Positions 42,612 to 51,132 of a DNA stretch of 64,000 nucleotides are shown piece by piece. The stretch is from Clostridium pascui (GTDB taxonomy: Bacteria > Bacillota > Clostridia > Clostridiales > Clostridiaceae). Positions within the stretch are counted from its first letter, which is position 1. Every line of letters starts with the position of its first letter. The notes under the pieces were generated by a model. It had not been told where the DNA came from. It was given only the letters and a program-made list of their open reading frames with translations, and searched no databases. The DNA is taken from positions 496,001 to 560,000 of the forward strand of contig NZ_JAFBDB010000002.1 of assembly GCF_016908015.1 (NCBI RefSeq). Reading direction: 5' to 3'. The position numbers and the translations under genes were made by a program.

Positions 42612-43205
42612 GTGTTGTCATCAATAGATATTCCAGCATCTAAAAGTTTAACACTATTAAGTAATTACACTAAAACAAATATAAGAAGTAACGTTATAAC
42701 TATAGGTAAGAGAAAAAAATATGATTATATAAGTTATTTATATTTTGAATTGCCGCTTATTCCAGCAAATATGGAAGTTTATTCAGCTGAAATAGTATTA
42801 TTTAAGACAGGCAATTCATTAAATGAAGCTGATAATTATTACTGGATCTACCCCCTTTTAGAAGACTTCAGCACCTATACAAATTATTACAATAGACCTA
42901 ATTATGAATCTTCATTAGGAATGGTATTTTCAACATCTAAAGATAAGATATATTCACAAATCAATATAACTCCTATTATTTTACAATGGATAAATAATAA
43001 TTTATCTAATAAGGGGTTAACTTTGTTTGGAAGAAGTGAAACAGCAGGAGTAATAACCTATGGTTCAGCGCTAAATAAAGATAAATATCTTGTTCCATTT
43101 TTAAGGATGTATTTAAAAAGGTATCCAGATAATTGTTGTATAAAGACAGTTCCTATTTCTTGTAAGTATTCTATATTACCTCCTATAGGTAAAGAAAAAT
43201 TATAA
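42612..43205 (+). CDS. DNRLRE-domain-like protein
   Basis: About 197 residues covering one DNRLRE-type beta-sandwich: YISYLYFELPLIPANMEVYS (the 'LxFdLs.iP..a.v..A.l' block), YWIYPLLEDFSTYTNYYNRP, INITPIILQWINNNLSNKGL (the 'vDvT..vq.W..g...nGl.L' block) and VPFLRMYLKRYP. Such domains occur in extracellular and spore-surface proteins. There is no signal peptide. AGAAGG at 42601-42606 fits GTG 42612 or TTG 42615. The frame itself opens at GTG 42606. Confidence 0.7.
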   Translation: MLSSIDIPASKSLTLLSNYTKTNIRSNVITIGKRKKYDYISYLYFELPLIPANMEVYSAEIVLFKTGNSLNEADNYYWIYPLLEDFSTYTNYYNRPNYESSLGMVFSTSKDKIYSQINITPIILQWINNNLSNKGLTLFGRSETAGVITYGSALNKDKYLVPFLRMYLKRYPDNCCIKTVPISCKYSILPPIGKEKL

Positions 43206-43378
43206 TTAGCTATTAATATAATTATTAATAGCTAATTTATTTTATTGAAAAACTATATTAATTATTATCTATAAGTTATTATTTACATGGGGAATAATAA
43301 CTTATAGAAAAATACCCTTAACTACTATAGTTAATTATTGTATAATAAACCTTAGGATTTCAAATGGGAGAGATGAAA

Positions 43379-45733
43379 ATGAGTAAAATAGAATTATTAG
43401 CTCCAGCAGGAGACATGGATAGTTTAGTAGCTGCAGTACAGGCGGGGGCTGATGCTATATATTTAGGAGGAAGTAAGTTTTCAGCTAGAGCTTATGCCTC
43501 TAATTTTGATGAAGAAAATATGAAAAAGGTAGTAAAGTACTGCCACTTATATGGAGTTAGAGTATTTGTTACAGTAAATACTCTGCTTAAAGAAGATGAA
43601 GTTTTAGAAGCACTTGAATATGTAAAGTTTTTATATAATATTGGAGTAGATGCACTTATAATTCAAGATTTAGGACTTGTAAGCTTAATAAATAAATATA
43701 TCCCTAAAATGGAACTACATGCATCCACTCAAATGACAGTACATAATTTAGAGGGAGCAGAATTTCTTAAAAAACATAATTTTAAGAGGATAGTGCTTTC
43801 CAGGGAGCTTTCTTTAAAGGAAATAACACATATTTCAAATGAATTAGGTGCTGATATTGAAATATTTGTTCATGGAGCATTGTGCATATGTTATTCTGGT
43901 CAATGCCTTATGAGCAGCCTTATAGGAGGCAGGAGCGGAAATAGAGGAAGGTGTGCTCAACCTTGCAGGCTTCCATACAAATTAGAAGAAGAAGGAACTG
44001 AAAAAACTAAGCAAGGATATCTGTTAAGTCCTAAGGATATATGTACTTTAAATGATATTAAGGATATAGTAAATAGTGGAGTAACTTCGCTTAAAATAGA
44101 AGGAAGAATGAAAAGACCTGAATACGTAGCAGGAGTAGTAAGTATTTATAGAAGAGCGATAGACAGTATATATAATAATAAAGAATTTGAATTCGAACAG
44201 GAATATAATAAACTTCTTCAATTATTTAATAGAGAAGGTTTTTCTAAAGCTTATCTTTATGGAAATGTAGGAAGAGACATGATGTCTTATTCATTTCCTA
44301 AAAACACTGGAGTTTTCTTAGGAAATACAAGTAATAATAAATCTATAAAACTTGAACAAAATATAGCTGTAAAAGATGGTGTAAGAATTGGAGACAAAGG
44401 ATTTATTATAAATAAGATTATAGTAAAGGGTAAAGAAGTAGAAAGGGCTTATAAAGGAGATATCGTAACGCTTTTACCTCAAAACTATAATTCAGGAGAC
44501 AAAATATATAAAACCTTAGATAACGAACTTATGGCAAGTTATGAAGAATATTATACAAATCATTATAAAAGAAAAATATCTGTGGATATCAGCATAGACT
44601 TCAAGTGTGAAAATCCTATAACGCTATATGCTAATATAAATAATAAACAAATCATAATAAAGGGTGAGGAAGTTCAAAAGGCTATAAAAAGACCATTATC
44701 TGAAGAAAAAATCATAGAAAGCTTAAGTAAAACAGGAGATACTCCTTTTGAATTTAAAAATATCAAATTTAATATTTTTGAAGAAGGATTTTTGCCTGTA
44801 TCCTCTATTAATGAGGTGAGAAGAAAGCTTACAGAAGCAATACATAATGAAATCATAAATTCCTATAATGAAAATAAAAAGCTTAATGAAAGAAGTTTTA
44901 AAGAGCTAAGTTATGATTATGTAAAAGCTGAAGTACCAGAGAAGATGTTTTATGTAACAACTGTAGAGCAGTTAAAGGCTTTAAAAGAGCTTGGGGAAAT
45001 AGATATAATATTTAATCCTTTCATAAGAAACAGCAAACTTAATATGGAGAGGCTTTTAGAAGAAGAGGTAAATATTTATTTAAAGGCTCCAAACATAATT
45101 AAGGAAGAATTTAATTATGTAGAAAAATATATTAATGATAACCTGAAAAATATAAAGGGAATTGTAACTGCAAACCTTGGAGTAATAAATAAGTTTAATA
45201 GTGCTGTCCCTATAATTGGAGATTATAAGTTAAATATATTTAATAGTTACTCACTAGAGTTCTTTAATAAGACTATAAACGGAAGCTTGATTAGTGTAGA
45301 ACTTAATAAAAAGGAAATATATTCTTTAAGTAAAAGAATAAGCTCAGGACTTCCAATGCTTGTATATGGAAGAATAGAAGTTATGGTAAGCGAATATTGT
45401 CCTATAGGAAGTACTTATGGTGGAAAGTGTGATTCTAAGCAGTGCGACAATTACTGTGAAAGAGGCAATTTTAAATTAATAGATAGACTGAAAAATAAAT
45501 TCCCAGTTTATACGGATAAATTTTGCAGAAGCTATATATTAAATTCTGTCCCATTAAATTTAATACCTAATATTAAAGAATTAGAGAAGTTAAATATAAA
45601 TAGTATGAGAATAGATTTTACAGATGAAAGTTACGATGAAACTGTAAAAATAGTTAAGGCGCTTCAAGATAGGCAGTGGAATGAAGGATTTGAAAATTAC
45701 ACAAGGGGACATTTTAAAAGAGGCGTAGAGTAA
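43379..45733 (+). CDS. U32 family peptidase-like protein (RlhA-like, DUF3656)
   Basis: A 784-residue protein. The N-terminal U32 domain has ELLAPAGDMDSLVAAVQAGA, ELHASTQMTVHN, EIFVHGALCICYSGQCLMSS and GRSGNRGRCAQPCRLPY (the Cys-rich U32 signature). The middle is the DUF3656 region, and the C-terminal part repeats a U32-like fold with the Cys motif GGKCDSKQCDNYC. E. coli RlhA, of this type, hydroxylates a cytidine of 23S rRNA with prephenate-derived cofactor needs, so 'peptidase' is a historical label. GGGAGAG at 43366-43372 suits ATG 43379. mutS2 follows by 21 bp. Confidence 0.9.
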   Translation: MSKIELLAPAGDMDSLVAAVQAGADAIYLGGSKFSARAYASNFDEENMKKVVKYCHLYGVRVFVTVNTLLKEDEVLEALEYVKFLYNIGVDALIIQDLGLVSLINKYIPKMELHASTQMTVHNLEGAEFLKKHNFKRIVLSRELSLKEITHISNELGADIEIFVHGALCICYSGQCLMSSLIGGRSGNRGRCAQPCRLPYKLEEEGTEKTKQGYLLSPKDICTLNDIKDIVNSGVTSLKIEGRMKRPEYVAGVVSIYRRAIDSIYNNKEFEFEQEYNKLLQLFNREGFSKAYLYGNVGRDMMSYSFPKNTGVFLGNTSNNKSIKLEQNIAVKDGVRIGDKGFIINKIIVKGKEVERAYKGDIVTLLPQNYNSGDKIYKTLDNELMASYEEYYTNHYKRKISVDISIDFKCENPITLYANINNKQIIIKGEEVQKAIKRPLSEEKIIESLSKTGDTPFEFKNIKFNIFEEGFLPVSSINEVRRKLTEAIHNEIINSYNENKKLNERSFKELSYDYVKAEVPEKMFYVTTVEQLKALKELGEIDIIFNPFIRNSKLNMERLLEEEVNIYLKAPNIIKEEFNYVEKYINDNLKNIKGIVTANLGVINKFNSAVPIIGDYKLNIFNSYSLEFFNKTINGSLISVELNKKEIYSLSKRISSGLPMLVYGRIEVMVSEYCPIGSTYGGKCDSKQCDNYCERGNFKLIDRLKNKFPVYTDKFCRSYILNSVPLNLIPNIKELEKLNINSMRIDFTDESYDETVKIVKALQDRQWNEGFENYTRGHFKRGVE

Positions 45734-45754
45734 ATAATAAGGTGGTTTTAAGAA

Positions 45755-48115
45755 ATGAACGAAAGAGCACTTAGAGTATTAGAATTTAATAAAATAAGAG
45801 AAATGATTAAGAATTATGCAGTAACTGGAGCAGGTAAAGATTTAATCGAAAGTTTAGAGCCTTATAAAAGTTTATATGAAGTTCAAGAGCATCTTGAGGA
45901 AACTCATGAAGCATTAATGCTTTTAACTAAAAAGGGTGCTCCTCCCTTTGAAGGAGTACATGATGTACGAGAAGGAATAAACAGAGCTGAAAAGGGTTCT
46001 GTACTTTTGCCGGGACAGCTTTTAAGGATTGCAGCACTACTTAGAAGCGCAAGAAGATTTAAGGATTATGTATCTCATAAAGAAGAGGAAGAAGCATATA
46101 AGGTTATTGAAAACATATGTGAGGGAATTGTACCCCTTAAGAGTCTTGAGGATGAAATATTTAATGCTATCATAGGAGAAGAAGAGATATCAGATAAGGC
46201 AAGTTCAACTCTTTATAATATAAGAAGAGCTTTAAAAGATAAAAATGCTTCTATAAGAGATAAAGTAAATTCACTTATGAGAGCACATTCAGACCATCTT
46301 CAAGAGAGCTTATATACCATTAGAGGAGATAGATATGTGCTTCCTGTAAAAGCAGAGCACAAGGGAGCTGTACCAGGTCTTGTTCATGATCAAAGTTCAT
46401 CTGGAGCAACACTCTTTATAGAACCTATGAGTTTAGTTAATTTAAATAATGAAATAAAAGAACTGATGCTAAAGGAAAAGGCTGAAATAGAAAGAATACT
46501 TCAAGAGCTTTCAGGAAAAGTATATGATAATATTTTTGCTGTTAAAAATAATGCAGAGATAGTTTGGGAACTAGATTTTATATTTGCAAAAGCTAAGTTT
46601 GGAAGTAACATGAATGCAACGCGTCCTCATGTAAATGATGATGGAGTAATAGATATAATAGAATCAAGACATCCTTTAATAGATCCTAAAGTAGTGGTAT
46701 ATAATGATATATATTTAGGAAAGGACTTCACATCACTTATAGTTACAGGACCTAACACAGGAGGGAAAACTGTTACTTTAAAAACTGTAGGACTTCTTCA
46801 TATAATGGCACTAAGTGGTCTTATGATACCTGCAAAGGAAAATTCTACAGTAAGCTTCTTTAAGGAAATATTTGCAGATATAGGTGATGAGCAGAGCATT
46901 GAACAAAGCTTATCTACGTTTTCGTCTCATATGACAAATATAGTAAAGATTATGGATGAGGCAGATCAAAACTCCTTAGCATTATTTGATGAATTGGGGG
47001 CTGGTACAGACCCTACAGAGGGAGCTGCTCTTGCTGTAGCTATACTTGAAAATTTAAGGAAGAGAAAAACCAAAGTAGTAGCAACTACTCATTATAGCGA
47101 AATTAAGGGATATGCACTTAAAACTTCAGGAGTAGAAAATGCTTCTGTGGAGTTTAATGTGGAAACTTTAAGACCAACCTATAGACTTTTAATAGGTGTT
47201 CCAGGAAAATCGAATGCATTTGAAATATCTAGAAGACTGGGACTTCCAAATTATATAATAGATGATGCTAAAGAAAGTATTTCTAGTGATAGTTTAAGAT
47301 TTGAAGATTTGATTCAAAGCCTCCAGGAAAAAAGTATAAAAGCTGCGGAAGATGCACGTAAGGCTGAAATATTAAAAATTCAAGCTGAAAATTTAAAAGA
47401 GAAGTACGAAGAAAAGCTAAATACCGTAGATAGAACTAGAGAAAAGGCCTTAAGAGAAGCTCAAAGAGAAGGGAAAAATATATTAAGAGAAGCTAAAGAA
47501 GAAGCAGATACTATACTTAAAAATATAAGAGAATTAGAGAGAATGGGTTATTCCTCTGATGCAAGACAAAAGCTTGAAAGTGAAAGAGCAAAGCTTAAAA
47601 ATAAAATGGATCAGTTAGATAGCATGGAAGAGGATATTAAAAAGGATGAAGGGCAAGAATTAAAAACTGTAAATGTTGGAGAAGAAGTTTTCCTACCTTC
47701 ATTAAATCAAAAAGTTATTATACTTACAAAGCCTGATAATAGAGGAGAAGTTCAAGTTCAAGCCGGTATAATGAAAATAAGCGTAAAGGTAAAGGATTTA
47801 AGGGCAGCTAATGGAATAAGCAAAGAAGAAAAGAAAATTAAAAAGAGAGAAGCTAAATTGAACTTAAGAAGTGTAGAATCATCCATAGATTTGAGAGGAT
47901 TAGACGCAGAAGAAGCGGTTTATAATACTGATAAATATTTGGATGAAGCATATATGGCAGGTCTTGGATCAGTAACAATCATACATGGAAAAGGTACTGG
48001 GATTCTCAGAAAAGCCATACATGATATGTTAAAGCGTCATCCTCATGTAAAAACTTATAGAATAGGAGCATATGGAGAAGGCGGAGAAGGGGCAACAATT
48101 GCAGAATTAAAATAG
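45755..48115 (+). CDS. mutS2: Endonuclease MutS2 / ribosome rescue ATPase
   Basis: A 786-residue protein: N-terminal MutS core, ATPase with Walker A GPNTGGKTVTLKTVG and the Walker B/D-loop region LFDELGAGTDPTEGAALAVA. A long coiled coil follows (about 515-630, AEDARKAEILKIQAENLKEK), and the C-terminal Smr domain has SSIDLRGLDAEEA and HGKGTGILRKAIHDML. MutS2 suppresses recombination and, in B. subtilis, splits collided ribosomes. AAGGTGG precedes ATG 45755. The last base of its stop TAG is also the first base of a GTGCCACCCAC repeat. Confidence 0.96.
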   Translation: MNERALRVLEFNKIREMIKNYAVTGAGKDLIESLEPYKSLYEVQEHLEETHEALMLLTKKGAPPFEGVHDVREGINRAEKGSVLLPGQLLRIAALLRSARRFKDYVSHKEEEEAYKVIENICEGIVPLKSLEDEIFNAIIGEEEISDKASSTLYNIRRALKDKNASIRDKVNSLMRAHSDHLQESLYTIRGDRYVLPVKAEHKGAVPGLVHDQSSSGATLFIEPMSLVNLNNEIKELMLKEKAEIERILQELSGKVYDNIFAVKNNAEIVWELDFIFAKAKFGSNMNATRPHVNDDGVIDIIESRHPLIDPKVVVYNDIYLGKDFTSLIVTGPNTGGKTVTLKTVGLLHIMALSGLMIPAKENSTVSFFKEIFADIGDEQSIEQSLSTFSSHMTNIVKIMDEADQNSLALFDELGAGTDPTEGAALAVAILENLRKRKTKVVATTHYSEIKGYALKTSGVENASVEFNVETLRPTYRLLIGVPGKSNAFEISRRLGLPNYIIDDAKESISSDSLRFEDLIQSLQEKSIKAAEDARKAEILKIQAENLKEKYEEKLNTVDRTREKALREAQREGKNILREAKEEADTILKNIRELERMGYSSDARQKLESERAKLKNKMDQLDSMEEDIKKDEGQELKTVNVGEEVFLPSLNQKVIILTKPDNRGEVQVQAGIMKISVKVKDLRAANGISKEEKKIKKREAKLNLRSVESSIDLRGLDAEEAVYNTDKYLDEAYMAGLGSVTIIHGKGTGILRKAIHDMLKRHPHVKTYRIGAYGEGGEGATIAELK

Positions 48116-48140
48116 TGCCACCCACATGGCAAGTGGCAAG
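48115..48140 (+). repeat. GTGCCACCCAC repeat arm after mutS2
   Basis: It begins with the G of the mutS2 stop and matches the left arm of the inverted repeat at 23984-24008 except at one or two positions (GTGCCACCCACATGGC). No right arm is present here. A terminator hairpin follows. Confidence 0.75.
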
Positions 48141-48142
48141 TT

Positions 48143-48175
48143 AAAAGGTAAGCATATCTGATATGCTTACCTTTT
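48143..48175 (+). terminator. Terminator of mutS2
   Basis: AAAAGGTAAGCATAT and ATATGCTTACCTTTT form a perfect 15-bp stem with a CTG loop. Confidence 0.85.
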
Positions 48176-48339
48176 CAATTCCCCCTAAATGTAATACATT
48201 AAGCACTTCTATAACCATACAATTACTGGCAGCATTTATTAATATAAGAAATAATCTTTAGATTTAGGTTTTATTATACAGCTGAAGTGGGAAAGATATA
48301 AGCAATTAAAAAATCAATTATAAAGCAGAGGGGATAGAA

Positions 48340-49296
48340 ATTAAGAAGATTAAATTAATAATTATTACATTTACAGTAATTTTTTTAATTACAATATTAT
48401 CTATATACATATATAGATCTAAAAATATCGTTGAATCTGCAGCAAAAGGAGCCTCAAATGTAGATCTTGCTTTTGCTGTGTTAGGAGATATCCATGAAAA
48501 CACTGGTAGCCTTAAAAAGGCTATCAAGGACTTATATAAGATAAACTCTAATATGGATGCATTAGTATTAAATGGTGATATTGTAGATCAAGGTTCAGAG
48601 AAGCAGTATAAATCAATAAAAAATGTATTAAATAAAAATAAGAAATTATTGCCTGCAATAATTATCAAAAATATTGGTAATCATGAGTTTTTTGAATATG
48701 ATATTAACATTAATTCACCAGAGCAAGTTCGAGGATTTATAAATAAATATCTTGAATTTGCTGGGGAGAGTAATGTATATCATGATACATGGGTAAGAGG
48801 TTACCATTTTATATCATTAGGCTCTGAAGATGGTAATTCTGAAACATTAAATTCAATAACAGCGTTTATATCAGATAAGCAGTTAAAATGGTTTGAAGAA
48901 AAGCTTGGCGCAAATTATCAAAAGGGAAGGCCAATATTTGTGTTTCTTCATCAGCCATTAGATTATGGTAATGGAGGCTGGATTGGTGTTAAGCAAAGTG
49001 AACAAATTAAAGAAATATTATCACAATATCCAGAAGTAATATTATTTTCATCTCATAGTCATAGTGATTTAAATGAAAATAGTGTAATTTTAAATAAACC
49101 ATTTACTATAGTTAATACGGGAGCGGTTCATTATACTATTATTCATGATGTAAACAGTAAAAGTGGAAGGAGAAGGGAACGATATATTAAAGGTGTGTAT
49201 GTTGAAATAAAGGGTAATAATGTTACTATTAAGGGGAGAGACATTAAAGAGAAGAAGTGGATATTTACTAAGGAAATCACCTCCAATATTCAATGA
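48340..49296 (+). CDS. Membrane-anchored metallophosphoesterase (apparent ATT start)
   Basis: A calcineurin-like phosphoesterase of about 318 residues. The metal motifs are complete: LGDIHENTG, LNGDIVDQGS, GNHEFF, FLHQPLDYG and SSHSHSDLN. The coding frame continues upstream of GTG 48478, which would cut the first beta strand and first motif, through DLAFAVLGD. Further upstream are an N-terminal membrane helix (IKLIIITFTVIFLITILSIYIY) and an in-frame stop at 48307. No ATG, GTG or TTG lies in that interval. AGAGGGG at 48327-48333 is well placed for ATT 48340, giving M-KKIKLIII. It probably acts outside the membrane on an unknown phosphoester. Confidence 0.75.
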   Translation: MKKIKLIIITFTVIFLITILSIYIYRSKNIVESAAKGASNVDLAFAVLGDIHENTGSLKKAIKDLYKINSNMDALVLNGDIVDQGSEKQYKSIKNVLNKNKKLLPAIIIKNIGNHEFFEYDININSPEQVRGFINKYLEFAGESNVYHDTWVRGYHFISLGSEDGNSETLNSITAFISDKQLKWFEEKLGANYQKGRPIFVFLHQPLDYGNGGWIGVKQSEQIKEILSQYPEVILFSSHSHSDLNENSVILNKPFTIVNTGAVHYTIIHDVNSKSGRRRERYIKGVYVEIKGNNVTIKGRDIKEKKWIFTKEITSNIQ

Positions 49297-49348
49297 TAAA
49301 TCATAAAGATGAATAAAATATGACTGTGGAATGGATAAATTTAAACAA

Positions 49349-49392
49349 GGTGCTGTCCTGAATGATTTAGAAAATCACTATAGGACAGCACC
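49349..49392 (-). terminator. Terminator of the speA-like gene
   Basis: AGGTGCTGTCCT and AGGACAGCACCT form a perfect 12-bp stem between the convergent phosphoesterase and decarboxylase genes. The inner loop can fold further (GATTT / AAATC). Confidence 0.7.
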
Positions 49393-49400
49393 TCTATTAT

Positions 49401-50864
49401 TTATAGATTTACAACTTTTATATAATTAACTTCAGGATCTTCAGTACCCTGAACGTACAATCCGGTATCTTTAAGTCTTTGAACATATTCTATTATTTCT
49501 TTAGTTATAACTTCTCCAGGGCATAATATAGGAATTCCTGGTGGATAAGCCATTAGAAATTCTCCGCTAACTTCTCCTATACTTTGCTTTAATGGAAGAG
49601 AAACTTTGTCACTATTAAATGCTTCTCTTGGATTTAACTCTTGTCTTGGAATAGCTGGAATATCTATGAAGTCAGATTTTGCTTCTCCTTTTCCATAGTA
49701 GTCCCCACTTATTTCTCTTAAAGCATTTAAAAGTGCATTTATACTTTCTTTAGTATCTCCAAAGGAACCTACAGCAAGTACATTATATAAGTCTGATAGT
49801 TCCATTTGAATATGATATTTATTTGAAAGTATCATATCTAAATCATATCCTGTTATGCCGAGTTCTCTACAAGTAATAGTTATCTTTGTAGGATCTAATG
49901 CAAACGCACCAGGCTTATCTAAAATTTCACGTCCAAAGCAGTGAAATCCTGGAATTTTATTTATTTCTTCACGGGCATAATTTGCAAGTTCAATGGTATT
50001 ATCTAATAATTCACGTCCATGCAGAGCAATTTGTCTTCTAGCACAATCAAGTGAAGCCATTAATATATAAGAAGGTGATGTGGTTTGAAGTAAATTTAAT
50101 TGTTGTTTAACTCTGTGAGTATCTACTCTTTTAGAACATACTTGGAGTAGTGAGCATTGAGTTAGAGCACCAATTATTTTATGTGTACTTTGAGCACATA
50201 TATCAGCTCCAGCTTCAATTGCAGACATAGGTAATTTTTCATTAAATCCAAGATGAGGGCCATGAGCTTCATCTACTATTAATGGAATGTCGTAGCTATG
50301 AACTATATCAGCTATTTTTTTGATATCTGTAGCCACCCCATAATAAGTTGGATTTATAATAAGTACTGCTTTAGCATCTGGATGTGCTTTTAATGTTTCT
50401 TCTACTGTTTCAGGAGTAACACCATGAGCTATTCCAACTGTTTTATCTAGTTCAGGCTGCATATAAACTGGTTTTGCTCCGCTTAAAATTATACCTGCAG
50501 TTATAGATTTATGAACATTTCTAGGAATTATTATTTTGTCCCCAGATTTTACTACAGACATAATCATAGCTTGAATAGCACCAGAAGTTCCATGAATAGA
50601 AAAAAACGTTGCATCAGCACCATAAGCATCTGCAGCTAGTTCCTGTGCTTTTTTTATAGGGCCTGTAGGATGATGCAGACTATCTACTAATTTAAAAACA
50701 GTTACATCTATTTTAAATGGATTTATCCCTATAAAATTTTTAAATTCCTCATCCATACCTATGCCCTTTTTATGGCCAGGAACGTGAAAAGGAATTGTCT
50801 CTCTATTAACATACTCCATTAATGCGTCGAATAAAGGAGTTTCATTTTGATCTAATTTATACAC
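49401..50864 (-). CDS. speA: Orn/Lys/Arg decarboxylase family protein, SpeA-like
   Basis: A PLP fold-type I decarboxylase of 487 residues (491 from GTG 50876). Visible blocks are ETIPFHVPGHKKGIG, FFSIHGTSGAIQAMIM, LIVDEAHGPHLGFNEKLP and the PLP lysine in CAQSTHKIIGALTQCSLL. The C-terminal domain ends MAYPPGIPILCPGE. The length fits B. subtilis SpeA, an arginine decarboxylase that feeds polyamine synthesis. Lysine as substrate cannot be excluded. GAAGGTG at 50874-50880 is better spaced for GTG 50864. It is a single gene with its own terminator. Confidence 0.88.
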   Translation of the reverse strand: MYKLDQNETPLFDALMEYVNRETIPFHVPGHKKGIGMDEEFKNFIGINPFKIDVTVFKLVDSLHHPTGPIKKAQELAADAYGADATFFSIHGTSGAIQAMIMSVVKSGDKIIIPRNVHKSITAGIILSGAKPVYMQPELDKTVGIAHGVTPETVEETLKAHPDAKAVLIINPTYYGVATDIKKIADIVHSYDIPLIVDEAHGPHLGFNEKLPMSAIEAGADICAQSTHKIIGALTQCSLLQVCSKRVDTHRVKQQLNLLQTTSPSYILMASLDCARRQIALHGRELLDNTIELANYAREEINKIPGFHCFGREILDKPGAFALDPTKITITCRELGITGYDLDMILSNKYHIQMELSDLYNVLAVGSFGDTKESINALLNALREISGDYYGKGEAKSDFIDIPAIPRQELNPREAFNSDKVSLPLKQSIGEVSGEFLMAYPPGIPILCPGEVITKEIIEYVQRLKDTGLYVQGTEDPEVNYIKVVNL

Positions 50865-51132
50865 CTTGATAAGCACCTTCTTTCACAAAATTACACCCGT
50901 GAAACTATGTCAATTCAATGGTTTCCGTGGATTTTTTATAAAACAATATCATTATAAGGTAAATGATAGGTAAATGCAATATAAATTGAAAAATATTTTA
51001 CTGTGTCAATTTGGAATTTATATGGTAAAATATATATACAATTACTTGAGGTATAAAGTAGATTTTTAGAATAAAGGAGTAGTATAATTATTTTTATATA
51101 TACTTTAAATTTACATAAGGGAGAGGGTAATT

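Noticed and set aside
48478-48480. GTG 48478 as the phosphoesterase start
   Set aside because: It has no ribosome site, removes the first catalytic beta strand and loses the membrane anchor that is clearly encoded upstream in frame.
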